Assembly (NCBI GenBank): GCA_023386635.1
Contig: JAEWJH010000041.1
Coordinates: 1-64,000, forward strand
Origin: Pseudomonadota bacterium
GTDB lineage: Bacteria; Pseudomonadota; Alphaproteobacteria; Rhizobiales; Xanthobacteraceae
Direction: 5' to 3'
DNA length: 64,000 bases
Shown here: positions 44,988 through 54,624 of the stretch, one piece after another
How the letters are laid out: every line of letters begins with the position of its first letter
Numbering within the stretch: position 1 is the first letter of the stretch
Translations under genes and position numbers: made by a program
Notes under the pieces: model-generated
What the model was told of the DNA's origin: nothing
Database searches by the model: none
What the model saw: only the letters and a program-made list of their open reading frames with translations

Positions 44988-45881
44988 TTACGGCTCGCGG
45001 CCGCTGCGGTCTCCCAGCACAGCGGCGAGGCTTACCTTTGCCGAGCCGGGCTTGAGCGGTTGCTGCTGGCTCGCATGCGGCGCCCAGCCCGACAGCCAGA
45101 CGATCTCGAACGTCGCGTGCACACGGCGATCCGAATCCGAAAAATTGTCTGAATAGGTCTGCAGCACCTGCGCCAGCGTCTCGCGCCGCAGGGGCGCGCG
45201 GCGGCGCTCGCGCAGGATATTGGTCGCGCCCATGCGCCGCAGATCGCGCATCAGGTCATAGGCGCTGTCGTAGCGCACCGTGAGCCGGTCCGAATCCACC
45301 ACCGGCAAGGCGAAGCCGGCGCGCTGCAACAATCCGCCGAGGCTGCGAACATCGACGAATGGCGCAATGCGCGGCGACACGCCGCCCTCGACCACGCTCT
45401 CGGCTTCCGCGAACGCCTCGCGCAATTCGGTGAGGGTGTCGCCCCCGATCAGCGCGGCGAGGAACAGGCCATCCGGCTTGAGCGCGCGGCGCACCTGCGC
45501 CAGCGTGCCGGGCAGATCGTTGACGAATTGCAGCGACAGGAGCGACACGACGAGATCGAGCGAGCCATCGGCGAACGGCAACGCTTCCTCGTCGGCCAGC
45601 ACCTGCAATCCGCCGTCGTGTGAAACGTCATGCGCCGCATGCACCGTCAACGCGCCGCGCGCCGCGAGCACGCGCCGTGCATGATCGCCCGGCGTGCCGA
45701 GATCGACCACGCGCTCGAACCGCCGCGTCACCACCGACAGCCGCGCATCGAGGTCGTCGGCGGCGTGTGCCAGCAGGAAATCCGCCGTGCCATCCCAACC
45801 GGCTTGCGTCCCCTGTCGGGCGGCGCGGCGGCGGCGCAGATCGAGCAGCCTGCGGTCGAACAATTGCGGAGCGGTGGACAT
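44988..45881 (-). CDS. SAM-dependent methyltransferase (BioC/NDUFAF5-like)
   Basis: About 297 residues. Rossmann methyltransferase motifs: motif I degenerate in V-V-D-L-G-T-P-G-D-H-A, motif II A-D-E-E-A-L-P-F-A-D-G-S-L-D-L-V-V-S-L-L-S-L-Q-F-V-N-D, and motif III A-L-K-P-D-G-L-F-L-A-A-L-I-G-G. The start D-R-R-L-L-D-L-R-R-R-R-A-A matches NDUFAF5-type proteins, whose mitochondrial relative acts on complex I. Its stop is two bases after the convergent pilin stop. Confidence 0.88.
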   Translation of the reverse strand: MSTAPQLFDRRLLDLRRRRAARQGTQAGWDGTADFLLAHAADDLDARLSVVTRRFERVVDLGTPGDHARRVLAARGALTVHAAHDVSHDGGLQVLADEEALPFADGSLDLVVSLLSLQFVNDLPGTLAQVRRALKPDGLFLAALIGGDTLTELREAFAEAESVVEGGVSPRIAPFVDVRSLGGLLQRAGFALPVVDSDRLTVRYDSAYDLMRDLRRMGATNILRERRRAPLRRETLAQVLQTYSDNFSDSDRRVHATFEIVWLSGWAPHASQQQPLKPGSAKVSLAAVLGDRSGREP

Positions 45882-45947
45882 GGGCTGACCATGCCATGGC
45901 TGCAGCGGCAATGACACTGCCTCAACAGCGGTGCTAGCATCGCCTTT

Positions 45948-46745
45948 ATGCTGAAGGCGGATGCGATCGAGCCTGCTGCGTCCCGGTGGCGCGCGCTGTG
46001 GCGCGGCGGCGCCCGCGCGCTCGCGACACTTCGCGATGTGGCGCTGCCGCCGGTCTGCGCGTCGTGCCGCGATCCGCTCGGCGCCGGCGAAGGTCTATGC
46101 CCGACCTGCTGGTCACGGATATCCTTCATCGCTCCGCCCTATTGCGCGCGGCTCGGCATCCCGTTCGTCTACGACCCCGGCCCCGGCCTCCTGTCGATGG
46201 AGGCGATCGCAGCGCCGCCGACCTATGACCGCGCCCGCGCCGCGGTGCGCTACGACGACGTGGCGCGCGATCTCGTGCACGCCCTGAAATATGCCGACCG
46301 GCTCGACCTCGCGCCGATCATGGGCGGGTGGATGGCGCGCGCCGGCCGCGAACTGCTTGCCGATGCCAATGCGCTGGTGCCGGTGCCGCTGCACTGGCGA
46401 CGACAATGGTCGCGGCGCACCAACCAGTCGGCGGCGCTCGCCGGCGGCATTGCTCGGGTTGCGACCATCCCCGTCCTGCACGGCGCGCTGCGCCGCGCCC
46501 GCGCCACGCCGCAGCAGGTGGGCCTGTCGAAGAACGAGCGGGCGGTGAACGTCCAGGGCGCGTTCCGCGTGCCGCCGGAGCGCAGGGCCGAGATCGCTGG
46601 CCGGCGGGTCGTTCTGGTCGATGACGTGCTGACCTCCGGCGCGACCGTCGAAGCCTGCGCCAAGGCGCTGTCGCGGGCCGGCGCCGCCCATGTGGACGTT
46701 CTGGTTTTCGCCCGGGTTGTGACCCCTGCCCGGACGCCCATATAA
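45948..46745 (+). CDS. comF: ComF-family phosphoribosyltransferase-like protein
   Basis: A 265-residue protein. The N-terminus has a zinc-ribbon (C-A-S-C and C-P-T-C pairs). The C-terminal PRTase domain has V-P-V-P-L-H-W-R-R and the PRPP loop R-V-V-L-V-D-D-V-L-T-S-G-A-T. ComF helps DNA uptake in naturally competent bacteria, but in alphaproteobacteria its role is uncertain. Divergent from the methyltransferase. Followed by grxC on the same strand. Confidence 0.92.
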   Translation: MLKADAIEPAASRWRALWRGGARALATLRDVALPPVCASCRDPLGAGEGLCPTCWSRISFIAPPYCARLGIPFVYDPGPGLLSMEAIAAPPTYDRARAAVRYDDVARDLVHALKYADRLDLAPIMGGWMARAGRELLADANALVPVPLHWRRQWSRRTNQSAALAGGIARVATIPVLHGALRRARATPQQVGLSKNERAVNVQGAFRVPPERRAEIAGRRVVLVDDVLTSGATVEACAKALSRAGAAHVDVLVFARVVTPARTPI

Positions 46746-46811
46746 AGCGGGAATGGCGATCGTCTGCCGCCGCCCGCAAATTTTGATCGATTCGCCCCTT
46801 ACAGGTTCGTG

Positions 46812-47072
46812 ATGGCTCCCGTCGAAATCTACACCACCCGCTACTGCCCCTATTGCCACGCCGCCAAGGCGCTGCTGACGCGCAAGAACGTTCCGTTCAT
46901 CGAGATCGACATCGCCGGCAACTACGAACGCCGCGACGAGATGATCCAGCGCGCCAACGGCCGCACCACGGTGCCGCAAATCTTCATCGGCACCACCCAT
47001 GTGGGTGGCAGCGACGACCTGCATGCGCTCGAGCGCGCCGGCAAGCTCGATCCGCTGCTGGCGAACGGCTGA
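46812..47072 (+). CDS. grxC: Glutaredoxin 3
   Basis: An 86-residue dithiol glutaredoxin. Active site C-P-Y-C at residues 12-15, the T-V-P-Q-I-F-I cis-proline segment and H-V-G-G-S-D-D-L glutathione-binding motif are all present. The start is ATG 46812 (an overlapping GTG lies three bases earlier). Five bases separate it from the nitrilase-family gene, so both are in one operon concerned with thiols. Confidence 0.95.
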   Translation: MAPVEIYTTRYCPYCHAAKALLTRKNVPFIEIDIAGNYERRDEMIQRANGRTTVPQIFIGTTHVGGSDDLHALERAGKLDPLLANG

Positions 47073-47076
47073 CACC

Positions 47077-47955
47077 ATGAGCGCCAGCGGCACCTTCAAG
47101 GTCGGCCTGATCCAGATGCGGTCGGGTCTGACGCCTGCGAAAAACATCGATGACGCCGCGACGCTGATCGCGCAGGCCAAGGCCGCCGGCGCCGATTATG
47201 TGCAGACGCCGGAGATGACCAATATCCTGGCGCTCAAGCGCGAGGACCTGCTGGCGCAGATCACCACCGAAGACAACGACAACTCGCTCGCGGCGCTGCG
47301 CGAGATCGCGCGTCAGCACAAAATCCATCTGCATGTCGGCTCGCTCGCCATCAAGAGCAGCGACGAGCGCGCCAGCAACCGGTCGTTCCTGATCGATCCG
47401 GCGGGCGAGATCGTCGCGCGCTACGACAAGATCCATATGTTCGACGTCGATCTCGACAACGGCGAGAGCTATCGCGAGTCGCGCAATTTCGCGCCGGGCG
47501 ATCTCGGTGTCGTCGCCGATCTGCCGTGGGGCCGCCTCGGCTTGACGATCTGCTACGACCTGCGCTTTCCGGCGCTGTTCCGCGCGCTGGCCGATGCCGG
47601 TTCGATTTTCCTCGCCGTGCCCGCCGCCTTCACGAAGCCGACCGGCGAAGCGCACTGGCATATCCTGCTGCGGGCCCGTGCGATCGAAAACGGCGCGTTC
47701 GTCCTTGCCGCCGCGCAAGGCGGCAAACACGAGAACGGCCGCGAGACTTACGGTCATTCGCTGGTGGTCGACCCGTGGGGCCGCGTCATCGCCGAAGGCG
47801 GTCTCGAGCCCGACGTGATCATGGCCGAGATCGATCCGGCCGCGGTCACCGCCGCGCGCTCGCGCGTTCCGTCCTTGCAGCACGGCCGCCGCTTCGAGAT
47901 CGAAGCGCCCATGAGCGAGCCGGCGCATCTCCACGCTGTCAAGAGTTCTGCATGA
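47077..47955 (+). CDS. Carbon-nitrogen hydrolase, Nit1/deaminated-glutathione amidase-like
   Basis: A 292-residue nitrilase-superfamily amidase. Catalytic triad: Glu46 (T-P-E-M-T), Lys118 (Y-D-K-I-H-M-F-D) and Cys159 (T-I-C-Y-D-L-R-F-P). The L-F-D-V-D-like D-V-D-L-D and L-R-A-R-A-I-E-N segments match the Nit family that repairs deaminated glutathione. Location between grxC and a DUF1178 gene supports that function. Overlaps the next gene by four bases. Confidence 0.92.
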   Translation: MSASGTFKVGLIQMRSGLTPAKNIDDAATLIAQAKAAGADYVQTPEMTNILALKREDLLAQITTEDNDNSLAALREIARQHKIHLHVGSLAIKSSDERASNRSFLIDPAGEIVARYDKIHMFDVDLDNGESYRESRNFAPGDLGVVADLPWGRLGLTICYDLRFPALFRALADAGSIFLAVPAAFTKPTGEAHWHILLRARAIENGAFVLAAAQGGKHENGRETYGHSLVVDPWGRVIAEGGLEPDVIMAEIDPAAVTAARSRVPSLQHGRRFEIEAPMSEPAHLHAVKSSA

Positions 47956-48464
47956 TCCGCTATTCCCTGAGCTGCAAGAACCGGCACACTTTCGACAGCT
48001 GGTTTCAGGATTCGTCGGCGTTCGACCGGCAGGTGAAACGCAAGCTCGTGGTCTGTCCGCATTGCGGCGACACCAGGATCGAGAAGACGATCATGGCGCC
48101 GCAAGTGTCGGATTCGAAGCGCGCGACGCGCCGCAAGGCGGTGGAGAAGGCGCTGGACAAATCCGTTGCAGCAGATGCCGGCGCAACGCCGGCCGTGCCC
48201 GTGCCAGCCTCGTCGGACGCCGTGACCATCGCCTCCCCGCAGGAGCGCGAACTGCGCGCCAAGCTCAAGGAATTGCGCGAGCAGATCGTCAAGAACTCCG
48301 ACCACGTCGGCGCGCGGTTTCCCGAGGAAGCGCGCAAGATGCACTACGGCGAGAGCGAGCACCGCTCGATCCACGGCGAAGCCTCGCTGGAGGAAGCGCG
48401 CGAGCTGGCCGAGGAAGGCATCGAGTTCTATCCGGTGCCGGTGCTGCCCGACGAACGGAATTGA
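47952..48464 (+). CDS. DUF1178 protein
   Basis: A 170-residue protein. It starts M-I-R-Y-S-L-S-C-K-N-R-H-T-F-D-S-W-F and has C-P-H-C-G, so Cys8, the CPHC pair and a His may bind zinc. The end has K-M-H-Y-G-E-S-E-H-R-S-I-H-G-E-A and P-V-P-V-L-P-D-E-R-N, both hallmarks of DUF1178. The middle is a variable Ala-rich linker. The operon grxC-nitrilase-DUF1178 is conserved in alphaproteobacteria. Function unknown. Confidence 0.92.
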   Translation: MIRYSLSCKNRHTFDSWFQDSSAFDRQVKRKLVVCPHCGDTRIEKTIMAPQVSDSKRATRRKAVEKALDKSVAADAGATPAVPVPASSDAVTIASPQERELRAKLKELREQIVKNSDHVGARFPEEARKMHYGESEHRSIHGEASLEEARELAEEGIEFYPVPVLPDERN

Positions 48465-48539
48465 CGCGCGACCGTCAGGACGAGGCGGACGGAGAGCGCG
48501 TGCACCCCTCTCTCCCCGTCCTATCGGCGGGCGCGCTGC

Positions 48540-48755
48540 TGTGGCCGCCTCGTCCTTCGAGACGGCCGCTCCGCGACCTCCTCAGGATGAGGCGGAGTGA
48601 GATTGTGCACGCCCTCTCCGCCGTCATGCCCGCATTCATTGCGGGCATCCACGACTTTGCTTTCATACGGCAAAGGAAGACGTGGATGGCCGGGACATAG
48701 GCGTTCGTAAGGACGCCGTTCTTCGAACGGCTATGCCCGGCCATGACGCGGCGGG
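48540..48755. repeat. Composite intergenic palindromic repeats
   Basis: The 330-base gap before zapE holds no gene but several repeat modules. One is a tcctcaggatgagg palindrome near 48580. ATGCCCGC/GCGGGCAT forms a hairpin at 48626-48648. A module aagacgtggatg with inverted partners GGCCGGG and CCCGGCC follows. Parts recur at 54641-54730 and 60820-60910. Confidence 0.6.
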
Positions 48756-48792
48756 ATTTGTGCGCGTCTCTCCAAACCCCAGGACGAGTCGT

Positions 48793-49977
48793 CTACGTCT
48801 CGACGATGCGCGACTGCCAGCCGGCAGCGTGGCGCGGGTCGCGCGGGCCGTGCGGCAGGCCAAGATAGGATTGCGAACGCATCTCGGTGAGGCGCGAGGC
48901 CGTGCGCCTGAACTCGTGCCGCTCGATGCCTTCCTCGGCGGCATAGAGATCGTCAGGCTCGGCTTCCGCGGAGGCGACCAGCTTCACCGCGTGATCGTAC
49001 AATTCGTCGATCAGGATGATGAACCGCTTGGCCTCGTTGCGGCGCGTGTAGTCCATGCGCGGGATATGCGCGACGATCAGCGTGTGAAACTCATGCGCGA
49101 GGCGCAGATAATCCGACGCGCCGAGCGGCTGGCTGCACAGATCGGCGAAGGAAAACCGCGCGACGCCCATGGCCGCCAGCGGCACCTCGACCTTGCGGCC
49201 CTTCACCGTCAACGCGACGGGCTTGCCGTCCTCACCGCCGGCAAGCCGCGCCCACGCCTCATCGAGCGCGCGCGCCGCCGCGTCGTCGTCCGGCACGTAC
49301 CAGACCGGCAGGCCGGTCATCTTCTCCAGCCGGTAATCGGTGCGCGCGTCGAGCCGCACGACTTCCACATGCCTGAGCAGCAGATCGATGAACGGCAGGA
49401 ACAGCGCGCGGTTGAGACCGTCCTTGTAAAGATCGCGCGGCGCGGTGTTCGAGGTCGCCACCAGCACGACGTTGCGCGCGAACAGATGCGTGAACAGCCG
49501 GCCGAGGATCATCGCATCGGCGATGTCGGTGACGTAGAACTCGTCGAAACACAGCAGCCAGCTTTCCTCGGCGATCGCCTCCGCCGCGATCTCCACCGGA
49601 TCGGTCTTCTCGGGCAGATCGCCATTCTTGATGCGGGCGCGGATCGCGGCGAGGCGCTCATGCACGTCGGCCATGAATTCGTGGAAGTGCGCGCGGCGCT
49701 TGCGCTGAACCGGCGTCACCTCGAAGAACAGATCCATCAGCATGGTCTTGCCGCGGCCGACATCGCCGTGGACGTAAAGACCCTTGATCGGTCCGCTCGC
49801 CGCCGCGCCGCGGCTGAATAGCCAGCCCAGCGCCGAGGACTTGCGCGCCGAGCGGCGCACCGTGATCCGCTCTTCCAGACGCGCGTAATGCGCGACCAGC
49901 GACAATTGCGCCGGATCGGCTTCGATCCGACCGGAGTTCACGAGTTCGGTATAGCGGGCGCTGAGGGAATTGGGCAT
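48793..49977 (-). CDS. zapE: Cell division ATPase ZapE (AFG1/LACE1 family)
   Basis: A 394-residue AAA+-like ATPase. Walker A is [12 protein letters not shown], Walker B is [11 protein letters not shown], and sensor region A-T-S-N-T-A-P is followed by the family's [17 protein letters not shown] is also family-typical. ZapE binds FtsZ in E. coli; mitochondrial homologues handle respiratory proteins. Single-gene unit upstream of repeats. Confidence 0.94.
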   Translation of the reverse strand: MPNSLSARYTELVNSGRIEADPAQLSLVAHYARLEERITVRRSARKSSALGWLFSRGAAASGPIKGLYVHGDVGRGKTMLMDLFFEVTPVQRKRRAHFHEFMADVHERLAAIRARIKNGDLPEKTDPVEIAAEAIAEESWLLCFDEFYVTDIADAMILGRLFTHLFARNVVLVATSNTAPRDLYKDGLNRALFLPFIDLLLRHVEVVRLDARTDYRLEKMTGLPVWYVPDDDAAARALDEAWARLAGGEDGKPVALTVKGRKVEVPLAAMGVARFSFADLCSQPLGASDYLRLAHEFHTLIVAHIPRMDYTRRNEAKRFIILIDELYDHAVKLVASAEAEPDDLYAAEEGIERHEFRRTASRLTEMRSQSYLGLPHGPRDPRHAAGWQSRIVET

Positions 49978-50031
49978 CGGCGGCGGGAAGGAGCAACGGA
50001 AGCCGGTTCTTATCGCGCTGCCGGGAGAATG

Positions 50032-50592
50032 TCACACCCCCTGCGCGCGCGGCCCCTCCCCGCGCAGCGGATAGGCCTGCTCGACCACATAAGGCCCGCC
50101 GCCGGTGGACGCGCGCGATGAATAGAGAACGGCGCGCGACACCGGGACGGTGAGCGGCGCGAAATAGCCGCGCTGCGACAACCACGCGGCGACTGCGAGA
50201 CTGGACGTGTCGCGCAGCCGCGCCAGGGTCACATGCGGTGTGAATTTGCGCCCCTCGGCGGCAAGGCCGAGCCGCCGCATCAGCCGCTCGTGCTCCGCCT
50301 GCAACTCCATCAGCGGCGCATCCGGCTCCACCGTCGCGATCAGCGCGCGCGGCTTGCGGCCGCCGAACGAGGACAGCCCCGTGATGCGCAGCGTGAACGG
50401 CGCGCGATCGACCTGCGCCAGCGCCGGCACGATCTCACGCGCCACCGGCACCTCGACATCGCCGATGAAACGCAAGGTGACATGATAGTTCTCCGGATCG
50501 ATCCAGCGCGCGCCATGCAGTCCGCCGCGGATCAGCGACAGGTTCAGCGCCACGTCGGGCGGAATCTCGACCCCGGTGAACAGCCGCGGCAT
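50032..50592 (-). CDS. thpR: RNA 2',3'-cyclic phosphodiesterase (2H/LigT family)
   Basis: A 186-residue 2H phosphoesterase. It has the two catalytic H-x-T motifs, Y-H-V-T-L-R-F and P-H-V-T-L-A-R, and begins M-P-R-L-F-T-G-V-E-I-P, typical of ThpR. It hydrolyses 2',3'-cyclic phosphate ends on RNA. Its start is three bases from the tesA stop on the same strand, so the two genes are probably co-transcribed. Confidence 0.92.
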   Translation of the reverse strand: MPRLFTGVEIPPDVALNLSLIRGGLHGARWIDPENYHVTLRFIGDVEVPVAREIVPALAQVDRAPFTLRITGLSSFGGRKPRALIATVEPDAPLMELQAEHERLMRRLGLAAEGRKFTPHVTLARLRDTSSLAVAAWLSQRGYFAPLTVPVSRAVLYSSRASTGGGPYVVEQAYPLRGEGPRAQGV

Positions 50593-50595
50593 CGT

Positions 50596-51321
50596 TTAGC
50601 TCTTCTGCGCCCGTGCAGGGTTCGCGCGGACTTGCGCGATCAAGTCCTCGACCTTCGGCAGGATGCGTTTGACGATCGCATCGACGCCTGCGGCATTGGG
50701 ATGGATGCCGTCCTGCTGGTTGAGCGCGCGGTCGGTGGCGACGCCGTCAAGAAAGAACGGATAAAACAGCACGTCGTATTTCTTCGCGAGCGCCGGGAAG
50801 ATCGCGTTGTAGCGCGTCTCGTAGTCCGCGCCCATGTTCTTGCCGGCGAGCATGCCGGCCAGCAGCACCTTGATCTTGCGCGCGGTGAGCTTGTCGAGAA
50901 TGCCGTCGAGCGCCTTCTCGGTCACCGCCGGATCGATGCCGCGCAACAGGTCGTTGGCGCCGAGCGCGAGGATCACCGCGTCCGTGCCGTCCGGCACCGA
51001 CCAGTCGACACGCTCGAGCCCGCCGGTCGTGGTGTCGCCCGACACGCCGGCATTGGCGATCTCGACGTTCTCGCCTTTGGCCTTCAGCGCGGCCGCGAGC
51101 TTGGCCGGAAATGCATCCGGCCCCGGCAGGCCATAGCCCGCCGTGAGCGAATCGCCGAAGGCGACGATCTTGACCGGTGCCGTCTGCGCCAGCGCCACAC
51201 CGTGCAGCCCCATTTGCAGCCCTACCGCTGACACAAGTGTGAGCACAATGAGCGCCGCCACCCGCTGGACCAGACGGGCTTCCTTCCCATATGAGCGGGA
51301 CTGCAACCGGATCCTCTGCAT
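50596..51321 (-). CDS. Arylesterase/lysophospholipase TesA-like (SGNH hydrolase)
   Basis: About 241 residues. Signal peptide ends near A-L-A-Q-T. SGNH blocks: I F-G-D-S-L-T-A-G-Y-G-L (Ser), III L-G-A-N-D-L-L (Asn), V D-G-I-H-P-N (Asp/His). It cleaves acyl esters or thioesters in the periplasm. I chose the ATG at 51321, just after GGAGAGG; this ATG shares the tetramer CATG with the start of the divergent ABC gene. Confidence 0.92.
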   Translation of the reverse strand: MQRIRLQSRSYGKEARLVQRVAALIVLTLVSAVGLQMGLHGVALAQTAPVKIVAFGDSLTAGYGLPGPDAFPAKLAAALKAKGENVEIANAGVSGDTTTGGLERVDWSVPDGTDAVILALGANDLLRGIDPAVTEKALDGILDKLTARKIKVLLAGMLAGKNMGADYETRYNAIFPALAKKYDVLFYPFFLDGVATDRALNQQDGIHPNAAGVDAIVKRILPKVEDLIAQVRANPARAQKS

Positions 51322-52045
51322 GACCTCTCCGTCTCTCGAACCATCCGCCGTCGCGCTGACGGGGGTCAATCTCTCGCTCGGGCAAGGCGCCGCCCGCGTT
51401 CATATCCTCAAGGATATCGACCTCCATATAGGCCGTGGCGAGGCGGTTGGCATGGTCGGGCCGTCCGGATCGGGCAAATCGACGCTGCTGATGGTGATGG
51501 CCGGGCTGGAGCGGCCCAACGCCGGCACCGTGAGCGTCGCCGGGCAGACGCTCAACACCATGGACGAGGACGCGCTGGCGCGGTTTCGCGGCCGGCATGT
51601 GGGAATCGTCTTCCAGTCCTTTCATCTGATCCCGACCATGACGGCACTGGAGAATGTCGCGGTGCCGCTCGACATGGCCGGAGATCCGCAGAGCCAGGAG
51701 AAGGCGCGCGACGAGCTGACGCGCGTCGGGCTCGGCGAGCGGCTGCATCACTATCCGGCGCAACTGTCGGGCGGCGAGCAGCAGCGCGTGGCGCTCGCCC
51801 GCGCGCTGGCGCCGCATCCGGACATCCTCGTCGCCGACGAGCCGACCGGCAATCTCGATGAATCGACCGGGCGGCAGATCATCGATCTGATGTTCGAGGG
51901 CCATCGCGCGCGCGGCACGACCTTGATCCTCGTCACCCACGACCACAGCCTCGCCGCGCGCTGCCAGCGCGTGATCCGGCTGCGCTCCGGCCGCGTCGAC
52001 GATGCGGAGACCGACGCCATCGCGCACAAGGTGCGGCGCCTGTGA
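51320..52045 (+). CDS. ABC transporter ATP-binding protein (YbbA/LolD family)
   Basis: A 241-residue ATPase: Walker A G-P-S-G-S-G-K-S-T-L-L, signature L-S-G-G-E-Q-Q-R, Walker B I-L-V-A-D-E-P-T-G-N-L-D and L-V-T-H-D-H. F-Q-S-F-H-L-I-P-T-M-T-A-L-E-N-V matches YbbA/MacB/LolD. It pairs with the FtsX-like permease by a four-base overlap and is divergent from tesA, the same grouping as E. coli ybbA-ybbP-tesA. Probably moves lipids or envelope peptides. Confidence 0.92.
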   Translation: MTSPSLEPSAVALTGVNLSLGQGAARVHILKDIDLHIGRGEAVGMVGPSGSGKSTLLMVMAGLERPNAGTVSVAGQTLNTMDEDALARFRGRHVGIVFQSFHLIPTMTALENVAVPLDMAGDPQSQEKARDELTRVGLGERLHHYPAQLSGGEQQRVALARALAPHPDILVADEPTGNLDESTGRQIIDLMFEGHRARGTTLILVTHDHSLAARCQRVIRLRSGRVDDAETDAIAHKVRRL

Positions 52046-54624
52046 GCGTCATCACGTCATCACCCGCGCCGGCATCGCGGTTTCTCGCGCTGCGCTTCGC
52101 CGCGCGCGAATTGCGCGGGGGGTTGAGCGGCTTCTATGTGTTCATCGCCTGCATCGCGCTCGGCGTGATGGCGATCGCCGGCGTCGGCTCGCTCGCGGGC
52201 AGTCTCGCCGACGGCCTCGCGCGGCAGGGCCGCGTGATCCTCGGCGGCGATCTGTCGTTCTCGCGCATGCATCAGCCGATCGAGCCGGACGAACGCGCGG
52301 TGCTGCAGCGCTATGGCACGGTATCCGCCGTGATGACCATGCGGGCGATGGCGCGCACCGCCGACGGCCGCGCCGCGCTCGCCGACGTGAAAGCCGTTGA
52401 CGGTCTTTATCCCCTCACCGGCGCGGTGACGCTCGATCCGCCGATGCCGTTCGCCGATGCGCTGGCGCAGCGCGACGGGGTCTACGGCGCGGTGGCGGCG
52501 CCGGATTTCCTGACGCGGCTGTCCTTGAACGCAGGCGACCGCATCACCATCGGCGGCGCGACGTTCGAGCTGCGCGCCGCGCTCGCGAGCGAACCGGACA
52601 AGCTCGCCGGCGGCATCGGCTTCGGCCCGCGACTGATCATGAGCGGGGACGGCCTTGCCGCTACCGGCCTGGTTCAGCCCGGCAGCCTCGTGCGCTACAC
52701 CTACCGCATCGCCTTGCCCGCCGGCGGCAACAGCGACGCGACGCTCGAGCCGATGGTCGCGTCGGCACGCGGCGCGCTCAACGATGCCGGCTTCGACATC
52801 CGCACCCGCACCAACGCCTCGCCGCAACTGGAGCGCACGGTCAACCGCTTCACGCAATTCCTCACCATCGTCGGTCTCACCGCCTTGCTGGTGGGCGGCG
52901 TCGGCGTCGCCAATGCGGTGCGCAGCCATCTCGACCACAAGCGCGAGTCGATCGCGGCGATGAAGGCGCTCGGCGCCACCGGCGCGCGGGTGTTCGCGAT
53001 CCATCTCGTTCAGGTGCTGGCGCTCGCCGTGGTCGGCAGCGCCGTCGGCATCGTGCTCGGCGCGATCCTGCCTTACGGCGTCGCCTCCGCGTTCCGGGCC
53101 ATCGCGCCGCTGCCGATCGAACCGTCGATCCAGCCTTACGAACTGGCGCTTGCCGGCCTGTACGGGCTGATGGTCGCACTGGCATTCGCGCTCTGGCCGC
53201 TCGGCCGCGCCCATGACATTCCGGTCGCGGCCTTGTTCCGCGACCGTGTCGACAGCGGCCGCCGCTGGCCGCGCCGCCGCTACATGATCGCGACGGCGAT
53301 CGCCGCTGCGGCGCTGATCGCAATCGCCGTCGGCATGGCCTATGACCGCAAGGTGGCGATCATCTATGTGATCGCCGCCGGCGCGGTGTTCGTGCTGCTG
53401 CGCTTCGTCGCGACCTTGCTGATGCGCGGCGCCGCCGCGCTCGGCCGGCCGCGCTCCACCGTGTGGCGCATGGCGATCGCCAACATTCACCGGCCCGGCG
53501 CGCTGACGCCCGCCGTGGTGATGTCGCTCGGCCTCGGACTTGCTTTGCTCGTCACCGTGATCGAGATCGACGGCAATCTGCGCCAGCAGTTCTCCGCCTC
53601 GCTGCCGGACAAGGCGCCGTCGTTCTTCTTCCTCGACATTCCCTCGCAGGACGCCGACCGCTTCGCGGCGTTCATCCATGACCGCGCGCCGCAAGGCAAA
53701 CTCGACGAAGTGCCGATGCTGCGCGGGCGCATCGTCTCCGCGCGCGGCGTGCCGGCCGAACAGCTCAAGCCGTCGCAGGATGCGGCGTGGGTGCTGCAAA
53801 GCGATCGCGGCATCACCTATGCGACGAAAATCCCCGAAGGCTCGCGCGTGGTCGAAGGCGACTGGTGGAAGCCGGACTACGCCGGACCGCCGCTCGTCTC
53901 GTTCGACAAGAAGATCGCCGACGGCCTCGGCCTGAAGATCGGCGATCCGGTGACCGTGAACGTGCTCGGCCGCAACATCACCGCGACCATCGCCAATCTG
54001 CGCACCATCGACTGGCAGAGTCTCGGCATCAATTTCGTGCTCGTCTATTCGCCGCAGGCGTTCCGCGGCGCGCCACACACGCATATGGCGTCGCTGACAT
54101 TCCCGAAGGAGACGGCGCAGGCGCTGGAGCGGCAACAGGAGGAACGGCTCATTCGCGAGGTCGCCGACACGTTCCCGAGCGTCAGCAGCGTGCGCGTCAA
54201 GGACGCGCTCGACGCGGTCGGCGCCATCGTCGGCAATCTCATCCTCGCCGTGCGTGGCGCGAGCCTGATCACGCTCATCGCCGCCGCGCTGGTGCTCGGC
54301 GGCGCGCTCGCCGCCGGCCATCGCCATCGCGTCTATGACGCGGTGATCCTGAAGGCGCTCGGCGCCACCCGCCGGAAGCTGATCGGGATCTATGCGCTCG
54401 AATATCTGCTGCTCGCCGCCGCCACCGCGGTGTTCGGCGTGCTCGCCGGCTCGCTCTCCGCTTATGTGATCGTCACCGAGCTGATGATGTTGCCGTTCGG
54501 CTGGGAGCCGCTGCCGGCGCTCGCCGCCTCCGCCGCCGCCATCCTCGTCACGGTGATCCTGGGCCTCGCCGGCACCGTGCGGGCGCTGGGGCAGAAACCG
54601 GCGCCGGTGCTGCGGAATTTGTAA
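52042..54624 (+). CDS. ABC transporter permease of YbbP/FtsX type
   Basis: An 860-residue permease. N-terminal helix (F-Y-V-F-I-A-C-I-A-L-G-V-M-A-I-A-G), a large periplasmic domain, an FtsX module (F-L-T-I-V-G-L-T-A-L-L-V-G-G-V-G-V-A-N-A-V), more helices and a second module at the end (K-A-L-G-A-T-R-R-K-L-I-G). Two FtsX domains and this length fit YbbP. GTG start, overlapping the ATPase stop by four bases. With the tesA gene it likely handles envelope lipids. Confidence 0.92.
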   Translation: MSVITSSPAPASRFLALRFAARELRGGLSGFYVFIACIALGVMAIAGVGSLAGSLADGLARQGRVILGGDLSFSRMHQPIEPDERAVLQRYGTVSAVMTMRAMARTADGRAALADVKAVDGLYPLTGAVTLDPPMPFADALAQRDGVYGAVAAPDFLTRLSLNAGDRITIGGATFELRAALASEPDKLAGGIGFGPRLIMSGDGLAATGLVQPGSLVRYTYRIALPAGGNSDATLEPMVASARGALNDAGFDIRTRTNASPQLERTVNRFTQFLTIVGLTALLVGGVGVANAVRSHLDHKRESIAAMKALGATGARVFAIHLVQVLALAVVGSAVGIVLGAILPYGVASAFRAIAPLPIEPSIQPYELALAGLYGLMVALAFALWPLGRAHDIPVAALFRDRVDSGRRWPRRRYMIATAIAAAALIAIAVGMAYDRKVAIIYVIAAGAVFVLLRFVATLLMRGAAALGRPRSTVWRMAIANIHRPGALTPAVVMSLGLGLALLVTVIEIDGNLRQQFSASLPDKAPSFFFLDIPSQDADRFAAFIHDRAPQGKLDEVPMLRGRIVSARGVPAEQLKPSQDAAWVLQSDRGITYATKIPEGSRVVEGDWWKPDYAGPPLVSFDKKIADGLGLKIGDPVTVNVLGRNITATIANLRTIDWQSLGINFVLVYSPQAFRGAPHTHMASLTFPKETAQALERQQEERLIREVADTFPSVSSVRVKDALDAVGAIVGNLILAVRGASLITLIAAALVLGGALAAGHRHRVYDAVILKALGATRRKLIGIYALEYLLLAAATAVFGVLAGSLSAYVIVTELMMLPFGWEPLPALAASAAAILVTVILGLAGTVRALGQKPAPVLRNL

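Noticed and set aside
52060..54327. A 755-codon open frame on the minus strand
   Set aside because: Antisense shadow of the YbbP/FtsX-type permease; composition is His/Arg/Asp-rich without domains.
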